In this document: positions 57,655 to 64,000 of the stretch, piece by piece
How the letters are laid out: every line of letters begins with the position of its first letter
How positions within the stretch are numbered: position 1 is the first letter of the stretch
From: Planctomycetota bacterium
Lineage (GTDB): Bacteria > Planctomycetota > Phycisphaerae > Phycisphaerales > UBA5793
Assembly (NCBI GenBank): GCA_963205185.1
Contig: CAUJHZ010000058.1
Span: 62,001-126,000 of the forward strand
Direction: 5' to 3'
Length of the DNA stretch: 64,000 nt
The notes under the pieces: generated by a model
Seen by the model: only the letters and a program-made list of their open reading frames with translations
What the model was told of the DNA's origin: nothing
Database searches by the model: none
Translations under genes and position numbers: made by a program

Positions 57655-58338
57655 CTACGGAGCAGGTCGCGGCCCTTTACGGGGCTCGCAGCCGGCGGAC
57701 TTCGTCAGGATCTCGTCGAGCGTCAACCGGACCCGCCGGGAAAGATCGGCGACGTCCCCTTCGTTGACAATCACATAATCGGACCGTTCCCGCTTGGTTT
57801 CAAGCGGCCACTGGTTTTTTTCTCGACGATTCAGTTCGGCTGCATCCCACCTTCGCCCCTTCTTTACGCGGGCCAGACGCGTCGGTTCGGCGGCGTCCAC
57901 AAAGATCACCGCATCGCAATTCCGGTCCAGACCGGCCTCAAAGAGCAAGGGAGCGTCAATGACAAACGCCGTCACCGGCCCCTTCGCCGCCGCCTCGGCC
58001 CACATCCTCTTTCGCCGGGCATCGACCTTCGGATGCACGAAACTCTCCAGCCGCCGCCGCTGGGTTTCATCTTCGAACACGATCCGGGCCACGGCCCGGC
58101 GGTCGATCCGCCCGGCCTCGTCGAGCACCTGGCCGCCCCACCATTCCACCAGCCGATCCCGAACATCCTGCTCGAGCAGGACTTGCCGCACATCCTCATC
58201 CGAGTGCGTCACCACGCAGCCCATGCCCGCCAGCAGCCGGGCGACCTCGCTCTTACCCGAACCGATCCCGCCGGCAATCCCGATGACCGGGGCGGCAGGC
58301 ACGAATTCGCCAGGCGAAGGATTCACAGACTCGGGCAT
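57655..58338 (-). CDS. coaE: Dephospho-CoA kinase
   Basis: 227 aa from the ATG giving MPESVNPSPGEFVPAAPVIG; a TTG two codons upstream is also open. GIAGGIGSGKSEVARLLAG is the P-loop, THSDEDVRQVLLEQDVRDRL and GRIDRRAVARIVFEDETQRR the CoA-binding part, and VIDAPLLFEAGLDRNCDAVI, NEGDVADLSRRV complete the fold. It phosphorylates the 3'-OH of dephospho-CoA in the last step of CoA synthesis. Gap to rho is 159 nt. The coaE-rho adjacency is plausible as an operon. Confidence 0.95.
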   Translation of the reverse strand: MPESVNPSPGEFVPAAPVIGIAGGIGSGKSEVARLLAGMGCVVTHSDEDVRQVLLEQDVRDRLVEWWGGQVLDEAGRIDRRAVARIVFEDETQRRRLESFVHPKVDARRKRMWAEAAAKGPVTAFVIDAPLLFEAGLDRNCDAVIFVDAAEPTRLARVKKGRRWDAAELNRREKNQWPLETKRERSDYVIVNEGDVADLSRRVRLTLDEILTKSAGCEPRKGPRPAP

Positions 58339-58420
58339 CGTCAATCATAACCGCCCGCTGGAGGCGTACGTGCAAGGGGCGGGCGCATGGGCAGATGCCC
58401 CAGCGCTTGAAACGGTTCAG

Positions 58421-59782
58421 CTACTCGAATGTCCACGTCACGGTGTGGCTGATCTCGCACTCGAAGGGCGCCATGGCCTGCATGCGGATGGTGCGGCCGC
58501 GCGCTGCCTGGGGGACGTTGACGGTGATCGTCGCCACGCCGTCGGCGTCGGCTCGGACAATCGGCGATGTCTGCGGATCACGGATGAGGAGTGTGCCGCC
58601 CGGGCAGTCGGGCTGGATCTTCTTCGCCCCTTCGCGCGTGCCATAGGCGAGAAGAACGCGCTGATCGGGCAGCAGGCCGGTGATCGTCATCGTGTTGCGT
58701 TGGCCGGCGAGACCCGGCTCGGGGTCGGACATCTCGAAGAGGTAAGGCGTGACGAGGTAGCCTCGGCCATCGCCATCGATGTTCTCTCCGTATGCCGCTA
58801 TCTGCCCGGCTTCGTTGACATCATCGGCCGTGACCAGCGTCACGTCGGGATGTCGTGAAATGTGATCGTTCAGATCGATTGGCACAAATGCCTGCGCCTT
58901 GTCCCAAACCACCGCGGTTGGGCCGGAGCCTTCACTATTTGTCGCACTGCCGACAACGAGTCCCGCGTCGTTGATCTCTTTCGGTTGAGGAATGCCGCCA
59001 AGCGGGTACGGCTCGATGAGGTCGGTGATCTGACCCTCGAACCAATAAAAGCCGCGCCGGCGCGGACTGAGAAAGTACCCGACGACTTCAGTGTTGTTAT
59101 TGATGCCATACGCGAATCCTCGGAGGTCAGCCGGTTCACCGCCGATGTCGATCATCTGGCCGTTTCGCCAGAGATAGGGGCGGGTGACAGCCTGCTCGTT
59201 GTATGATCGTCCGACGATCTCGCCGAGTTCGTTGATGTCGTTGGCGCCTTCGTCGCCGGGCCGGCTGCTCAACCGTCCGAGGTCGACGGGAGGAGCTAGG
59301 CGCGGCCAGAGGGCCGAGCGATTGGGTAGATCGCACGCTCCAACCATCCAGCCGAGATCACTGGCCGCGAACGCATCACAATAACTGCCAGTGCCGGGGA
59401 GATTCTCAAGCATCGTCGAGCCGATGCCGATCCTCCACGCGGCGGCCCGAAACCGATCGTTGACGAGCGTTGATCCCACGAGCAATCCGGAGGATGGGCT
59501 AATTCCGTACGCATCCCCGCCATCGCCGCCCGGCGGTGCAGGAATAGTGATCAACTCCCCATTGATCCACACAACGCTCTCTGATGGCACGTTGCCGGAC
59601 CGTCCGACGATGCGGGCGAATTCATCGAGTTCCTTGGCGCTCGAAACGTCGTGACCTTCAAGCACACCAATCGACGTCAACTCGTAGGCCGTCACGCCGC
59701 TGGGCTGGGCATCTGCAATGCCTGCAGCCGTGGCCAGCAACCCGCCCATAATCAGATTCTGGATCCTCTCGCGGAACGGCAT
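58421..59782 (-). CDS. Exported protein with HAF-type repeats
   Basis: 453 aa. The signal peptide is FRERIQNLIMGGLLATAAGI followed by ADAQ. Then come repeated ~50-residue units of the form [A-F]-x-[IL]-N-[DN]-x-G-x-x-V-G-x-x-x...W (ARIVGRSGN, YGISPSSGLLVGST, NDINELGEIVGRSYN, YGINNNTEVVGYFL, KEINDAGLVVGSA, DVNEAGQIAAYGENIDG). The pattern fits HAF-family extracellular repeats, which probably form a beta-propeller. The C-terminal 90 residues are a separate beta domain (LAGQRNTMTITGLLPDQRVL). Role unknown; autotransporter-like or surface protein possible. Confidence 0.82.
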   Translation of the reverse strand: MPFRERIQNLIMGGLLATAAGIADAQPSGVTAYELTSIGVLEGHDVSSAKELDEFARIVGRSGNVPSESVVWINGELITIPAPPGGDGGDAYGISPSSGLLVGSTLVNDRFRAAAWRIGIGSTMLENLPGTGSYCDAFAASDLGWMVGACDLPNRSALWPRLAPPVDLGRLSSRPGDEGANDINELGEIVGRSYNEQAVTRPYLWRNGQMIDIGGEPADLRGFAYGINNNTEVVGYFLSPRRRGFYWFEGQITDLIEPYPLGGIPQPKEINDAGLVVGSATNSEGSGPTAVVWDKAQAFVPIDLNDHISRHPDVTLVTADDVNEAGQIAAYGENIDGDGRGYLVTPYLFEMSDPEPGLAGQRNTMTITGLLPDQRVLLAYGTREGAKKIQPDCPGGTLLIRDPQTSPIVRADADGVATITVNVPQAARGRTIRMQAMAPFECEISHTVTWTFE

Positions 59783-59835
59783 GAGACGCCTCCCGTGATT
59801 GACACTCCAAGTCTACTCCAGGATTCGGGAGCCGG

Positions 59836-59857
59836 GTGAAACTGCCAAGAGTTTCAC
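59836..59857. repeat. Hairpin GTGAAACT/AGTTTCAC
   Basis: A perfect 8-bp stem with a six-base loop in the 215-nt gap between the divergent HAF-repeat gene and sulfatase gene. A shared operator is possible. The same gap contains a possible promoter-like TATATT near 59924, but I cannot define a -35 element. Confidence 0.35.
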
Positions 59858-59997
59858 CGCGAGAATCTCACCCTGTTGTTGACCAATGAAGTGGATTTGG
59901 CCTACTGAAACTGCGCAGGGCCGGTATATTGGATGGGAGCCAGCGCGACCGCCCGGGCAGGCGGCGCGAGCCACCGGCTCTCCAAAGGAGGATGGAG

Positions 59998-61284
59998 ATG
60001 TCATTGCACCGCATGAGACAGTTGGCGGCGATACTGATGAGTTGCTCACTGGCCTCGCCCGTATTCGCGCAGGAGCCTCCGAACCTCATTTTCATCCTGA
60101 CCGATGACATGGGCCTCGAGGCGATCCAGTGGGCGGGCGACGAGGGCCAGAGGAGTGAACTCATCTACACCAAGAACCTCAACGCCATGTCGCAGCAGGG
60201 AGTGAGTTTCAGGCGCTGCCGGGTCAATCCGAACTGCTCGCCCACGCGCGCGTGCCTCATGACTGGACGAAGCGCCCTGGACAACGGCGTGGTCGGCGTC
60301 CTTGGCCGCTATAACCCGCTGGACGACGCGGGCAACCCGTGCGAGTCGACCGCGCTCTCGGGCGCGCCGGCCTGGGTCACCAACCGCCTCGCCTTGCAGA
60401 CGCAGGAGCGCACCATCGCCGAAGTGCTCAAGCAGATGGGCTACTACACGATCCTGATCGACAAGTGGCACCTGGGCTACGACGAGGGCTACCCCGTGTC
60501 CGAAGGGCGCGAACTGCTGCCCTACACTCAGGGGTTCGACGTATTCGTGGACTGGATGGATGACATCTGCGACGGATACGATGATCCAGAGCACTATTTC
60601 TATGCCGATCACCACATGCTCCGCGCCATGCAGGCGGCGCGCGATGCGGTGAACAACCGGCCGAACCCGACGACAACCCCCTACGCGCTTTTCTTCCACA
60701 CCATCACACCGCACAAGCGGCACTCAGATGGAACCAGCGGCTGGTGGGAGATCGACGACACCAGCCTGCTGGACGAGACCAGCGAATACGGGGACACGAA
60801 AGAAGAGCGCTTCGCCCAGAACGTCGAGGCGCTGGATACGGCATTGCTGCGGGAACTGCTCCGCACAGGTGGCGATCGACTTCAAGTTCTTGATCCCGAG
60901 ACCGCGGAATACCAGTCGCAGAGCAATACCATTGTCTTCTTCCTCGGCGATAATGGGATCGACGAGATTCTGAACTCCAAGGCCAAGAACACGCTTTACG
61001 AGGGCGGGATCCGCGTGCCGCTCTTCGTGATGGGCGAGGGGATCACGGGTACCCCATATCAAGACACCCTCGACGACCGCCAGATCAGCCACGTCGACAT
61101 CTACGACACCATCTGCGACATCGTCGGCGCCACGACCGAGCGCGACAATCCCAACGGCGCCTTCCCAAGGCGCGGCGAGAGTTTCGCGTACAACATCGGT
61201 TACTCGCAAATCGAGGAAACTCGCGATATCACCGTTTGCAGTCTCGGCAACGCCGACACCGGCGATCAGTGTAGACCCAACTGA
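59998..61284 (+). CDS. Exported sulfatase (frame probably broken near 3' end)
   Basis: 428 aa from the ATG seven bases after AAAGGAGG; an ATG two codons earlier touches that site. A signal peptide (RMRQLAAILMSCSLASPVFAQ) is followed by LIFILTDDMG (metal-binding Asp pair). CSPTRACLMTGR has the Cys (~80) that becomes formylglycine. Later motifs: DKWHLGYDEG, IVFFLGDNGIDEI, KNTLYEGGIRVPLFVMGEG. Alkaline-phosphatase superfamily arylsulfatase. The frame ends NADTGDQCRPN, but the following nucleotides in other frames read like its continuation (see next entry). So this copy may be truncated. Confidence 0.85.
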   Translation: MSLHRMRQLAAILMSCSLASPVFAQEPPNLIFILTDDMGLEAIQWAGDEGQRSELIYTKNLNAMSQQGVSFRRCRVNPNCSPTRACLMTGRSALDNGVVGVLGRYNPLDDAGNPCESTALSGAPAWVTNRLALQTQERTIAEVLKQMGYYTILIDKWHLGYDEGYPVSEGRELLPYTQGFDVFVDWMDDICDGYDDPEHYFYADHHMLRAMQAARDAVNNRPNPTTTPYALFFHTITPHKRHSDGTSGWWEIDDTSLLDETSEYGDTKEERFAQNVEALDTALLRELLRTGGDRLQVLDPETAEYQSQSNTIVFFLGDNGIDEILNSKAKNTLYEGGIRVPLFVMGEGITGTPYQDTLDDRQISHVDIYDTICDIVGATTERDNPNGAFPRRGESFAYNIGYSQIEETRDITVCSLGNADTGDQCRPN

Positions 61285-61738
61285 TCTTCCACTTCAAGCA
61301 CGACTCGCAGGAGTTCAATCCACACTATCCGACTCTAACTACCTGCATGAGTCGTGACAGCGACATGGAAGTCATCAATGTCTATAAAATGCTCGGGTCC
61401 TGGAACGCGAACGGATGCGCCTATTAGGACGAGAAACCTCGCTCGGGTCATTCGACCCCCCGCCGCATATCATTGCCATCCCGTTCAACAGCGGCTACGC
61501 CACGAAGATCCGCATGACGCCCATGCCGCAGGGCACGCCGGTGAGTTTCGGGCGCAATGAAGATTTCAAGAGCGTCATCGATGGATGGCGGGCAACTCCC
61601 AGCAGCAATCACGGCGTGGTGCTGCTCGCCGATGAACTTCCCCTGTTCCTGTCCGGCACAGACTTCCGCGACCAACAGCTCACGTTCCAGACGTCGGATG
61701 CGGTGATCCGGTTGACCGTGGTTCGGGACCCTTGAATC
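61270..61738 (+). pseudogene. Frameshifted C-terminal remainder of the sulfatase
   Basis: Directly after the sulfatase stop, another frame reads LIFHFKHDSQEFNPHYPTLT and continues to NANGCAY before a stop at 61428. A third frame gives IIAIPFNSGYATKIRMTPMP, VIDGWRATPSSNHGVVLLAD, QQLTFQTSDAVIRLTVVRDP, ending at 61738. These look like successive pieces of one protein: the end of a sulfatase followed by a DNRLRE-type beta domain. Two frame changes within 150 nt suggest decay or assembly errors. Confidence 0.55.
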
Positions 61739-61761
61739 GCCTTGTGAATGGAGCATGAAAA

Positions 61762-61786
61762 CGGCGGAGGAGCATCTGCTCCGCCG
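61762..61786. terminator. Hairpin CGGCGGAG/CTCCGCCG
   Basis: A perfect 8-bp GC-rich stem with a nine-base loop, after the frameshifted sulfatase tail. On the minus strand it is followed by TTTT, on the plus strand there is no T-tract. It probably separates the sulfatase region from the transglutaminase gene. Confidence 0.45.
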
Positions 61787-61820
61787 CCAAGTGCTAAACT
61801 GTCCACTGCGCGGCGATGGT

Positions 61821-63332
61821 ATGATCGTGCAGATGAACCTGCCCTTCGCCATCACATCACTCCGCCACCGATCCGCCGCGCCGGGCCTGGCGCTGCTCCT
61901 CGTGCTGCTCGTCTGCCGCGGTGCTGCGGCCGCCCCTCCTGAGAACACCGATCTCTGGTACACCGTGCTGCTCCAGGGCCAGCACGCCGGGTGGATGCAC
62001 TGCTCTGAAACCACTGCCGACGGACGCATTACCACCGAGGTGCAGTGGCTCCTCAGCGTCTCGCGCGCCGGCACACCCGTCGAGTCGCGCAAGTCCGGCC
62101 GCTTTGTCGAGACCGTCGATGGCGAGCCCGTGTCATTCTGGCTGATGCAGGACCTCGGCTCCACGCCGCGCGAGGTGCTCTACGAATTCGGCCCGTCCGG
62201 CCTGACCAGGCGCATCACCGAGGCCGGCCGCACGAGCACCTCCACGCTGCCGCTGCCGCAAGGCGACTGGCAGACGCCGCGCGAAGCGAGCGAATTCGCG
62301 CACGCGCGCCTGCGCGGCGGCACAGATCAGTTCACCGTCACCTCCATCGACGTGCTCGGCGACATCGAGCCCGTCACCACCACGCGCGAACTCCTCGAAG
62401 CCGAAACGACCATCAACGTGCGCGGCAGGAAGGTCATGGCCTCGAAATGGAAAGCCGTAACATCGAGCAGCCCCGGCCTCGCCGCGACCGAGTATTACGA
62501 CACGCAGGGCGTACTCGTGCGCAGCGAAGTCGAACTCGGCGGCGCTTCAATCGTCACGCTGCTTTCCGACCGCGCCAGCGCGATGCGCATGGGCGCCGGG
62601 CCGGAGATGATGCTCAAAACCTTCGTGCGGCCGAGCAAGCCCATTCCCAGCCGCAACCGACTCAAAAAGGCCGTGTACGACCTGAGCGTGACGGAGGGCG
62701 ATCTCCCCGACCTCCCCGCCGGCGGAGCGCAGAAAATTGAGCGACTGCATGAGCCGGATCGCATCCGCCTCACCATCGAACCCGCCGCGAGCGAGCCCGT
62801 CGAAGATCGCGCCGAAGATTACCTCAAGCCATCGGAACTGATCACCTGCGATGACGAGCAGGTCATCGAACTCGCGCAGCGCGCCGTGCGCAACGTGCCC
62901 GCCAGCCCGCAGCGCCGGGCCGAGGCGATCCGGACTTTCGTCGGCCGCTACATCCGCCGCAAGAGCCTCGGCGTCGGCCTTGCCTCCGCCGCCCAGATTG
63001 CGCGCGATCGCGAAGGCGACTGCACGGAGCACGCGGTGCTCACCACCGCCATGCTCCGCGCGGCCGGCATCCCGGCGCGCCTCGCCACGGGCCTCGTGCT
63101 CGTCGATGAATTCGCGGGGCAGAAGTCCATCTTCGGCTATCACATGTGGTCGCAGGCGCTCATCGACGGCGCGTGGGTCGATTTCGACGCCACCCAGCCG
63201 CAGCGCTTCGACGCCACGCACATCGCGCTGCGCTTCACCGCCGCCAACGAAGACGAGTTCCTCTCCGACATGACCGCGCTGCTCGCGATCATGGGCCGCC
63301 TGAAGATCGACGTCGTCAGCCTGGAATACTGA
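61821..63332 (+). CDS. Exported transglutaminase-like protein
   Basis: 503 aa from the ATG; an ATG four codons later is equally possible. The signal peptide is PGLALLLVLLVCRGAAAA. After ~340 residues of beta-rich sequence (LWYTVLLQGQHAGWMHCSET, TEYYDTQGVLVRSEVELGGA) comes the transglutaminase core: DREGDCTEHAVLTTAMLRAA (catalytic Cys), GYHMWSQALIDGAWVDFDAT (His and Asp). Such exported proteins are common in planctomycetes. Substrate unknown; it may act as a peptidase or crosslinker in the cell envelope. Confidence 0.88.
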   Translation: MIVQMNLPFAITSLRHRSAAPGLALLLVLLVCRGAAAAPPENTDLWYTVLLQGQHAGWMHCSETTADGRITTEVQWLLSVSRAGTPVESRKSGRFVETVDGEPVSFWLMQDLGSTPREVLYEFGPSGLTRRITEAGRTSTSTLPLPQGDWQTPREASEFAHARLRGGTDQFTVTSIDVLGDIEPVTTTRELLEAETTINVRGRKVMASKWKAVTSSSPGLAATEYYDTQGVLVRSEVELGGASIVTLLSDRASAMRMGAGPEMMLKTFVRPSKPIPSRNRLKKAVYDLSVTEGDLPDLPAGGAQKIERLHEPDRIRLTIEPAASEPVEDRAEDYLKPSELITCDDEQVIELAQRAVRNVPASPQRRAEAIRTFVGRYIRRKSLGVGLASAAQIARDREGDCTEHAVLTTAMLRAAGIPARLATGLVLVDEFAGQKSIFGYHMWSQALIDGAWVDFDATQPQRFDATHIALRFTAANEDEFLSDMTALLAIMGRLKIDVVSLEY

Positions 63333-63391
63333 ACCGTCCCGCCCGGATCTCGCGATCAAGATCCAGCGCCATACTCCTACACTTGCACTGC

Positions 63392-64000
63392 ATGCCCGTC
63401 GATCTCAGCCAACTCCCGCCGCTGCCGCCTCGCCCCGATCAGAGCCACAAGGGCACGTTCGGCACGGTGCTCATCGTCGGCGGCTGCGATGACGGCACGC
63501 ACACGATGATCGGCGCGCCCGCACTGACCGCCATCGCCGCGCTGCGCGCCGGCTGCGGCCTGGCCAAACTCGCGCTGCCCGCCACCGTGCTCGCCCCGGC
63601 CCTGACCATCGCGCCCAGCGCCACGGGCATCGCGCTGCCTGTCGATGATGACCTCAGATTGTGCTCCAGCGACGCCGCGGCTCTGCTCGCGCCCGAACTC
63701 GAAAAGACAACGTGCCTGGCCGTCGGTCCCGGCTGGGGCGTCGGATTCGATCGCCAGCAACTGCTCGTCTGGCTGCTGGCGCAGGATGAAGTGCCCATCG
63801 TCCTCGACGCCGACGGCCTGAACAACCTCGCCGCCCTGCGCGACTTCACCGCCGACCTCCGCGCTCCGCTCATCATCACGCCGCACCCCGGCGAGTTCGG
63901 CCGCCTCGCGCAAGCCCTCGGCATCGAGCGCGCCGGCGCCGGCAAAGATGATCCCGCCGGCAACGCCACCGACATGGCCCGGCGCCTCGGCTGCATCGTC
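63392..64000 (+). CDS. ADP/ATP-dependent NAD(P)H-hydrate dehydratase, partial at window edge
   Basis: 203 codons are visible, open at the window end. SHKGTFGTVLIVGGCDDGTH is the NnrD/YjeF C-terminal signature. Next come GAPALTAIAALRAGCGLAKL, VGPGWGV, PIVLDADGLNNLAAL and ITPHPGEFGRLAQALG, the ribokinase-like fold motifs. The enzyme repairs damaged NAD(P)H (hydrates). No YjeF N-terminal epimerase precedes it here, so it is a stand-alone dehydratase. The catalytic Asp region (N-x-G-T...G-x-G-D) lies beyond the window. Confidence 0.9.
   Translation, partial: MPVDLSQLPPLPPRPDQSHKGTFGTVLIVGGCDDGTHTMIGAPALTAIAALRAGCGLAKLALPATVLAPALTIAPSATGIALPVDDDLRLCSSDAAALLAPELEKTTCLAVGPGWGVGFDRQQLLVWLLAQDEVPIVLDADGLNNLAALRDFTADLRAPLIITPHPGEFGRLAQALGIERAGAGKDDPAGNATDMARRLGCIV

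Overview
The window looks like high-GC chromosomal DNA from a planctomycete-like bacterium, probably of the Phycisphaerae. The hints are several membrane proteins carrying a CxxCGYPRGTSP...CxxCG zinc ribbon, an arylsulfatase, a HAF-repeat exported protein and a Rho factor with a long basic extension. This assignment is inference from protein style; no rRNA is present. About 1..45,300 is an integrated phage or phage-derived island whose left end lies outside the window. About 45,300..48,940 is an accessory region, and 49,392..64,000 is ordinary chromosome starting at an initiator tRNA.

The phage part has three transcription blocks. Leftward late genes (7466 down to 1) encode a small-terminase-like protein, large terminase, zinc ribbon protein, head-tail joining candidate, lambda-type portal and prohead protease. 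Inserted among them is a three-gene cargo: an ESCO/Eco1-like zinc-finger acetyltransferase, a NYN-type nuclease and a DUF2325-like protein. A rightward block (7759..15549) has nine small genes followed by six tandem paralogues of a two-TM, zinc-ribbon protein. A leftward replication block (26322 down to 15558) encodes a sigma factor, AAA ATPase, DUF669 protein, SF2 helicase interrupted by an intein, primase/DUF3987 protein, a candidate origin, and a ParB-DNA methyltransferase fusion.

From 26.5 to 41.5 kb lies a regulatory and defence segment: five helically phased 11-bp direct repeats, a large AAA+ activator-like protein, an excisionase-type HTH protein, an Mrr endonuclease, and a type I restriction system. 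The restriction operon (hsdM-hsdS-orfX-mini-ORF-rloC-like-hsdR) has an RloC/PrrC-like ATPase and an unrecognised coiled-coil protein built in. The integration module (42,488..45,238) holds a large serine recombinase, DUF2924 and small partners. A 16-bp sequence occurs three times in the same orientation (25,672; 45,273; 47,181). Copies two and three frame a 1.9-kb HNH + HEPN-like gene pair, and the third supplies the stop codon of an unknown 583-codon gene; these are candidate recombination sites.

The chromosomal part contains tRNA-fMet(CAU), a class II glutamine amidotransferase converging on a leftward operon (coaE - rho - RMD1/DUF155 - C39-like peptidase - RimK-like ligase - GCS2-like ligase - N-formylglutamate amidohydrolase), a HAF-repeat protein, a sulfatase with a frameshifted tail, a transglutaminase and the start of an NAD(P)H-hydrate dehydratase gene.
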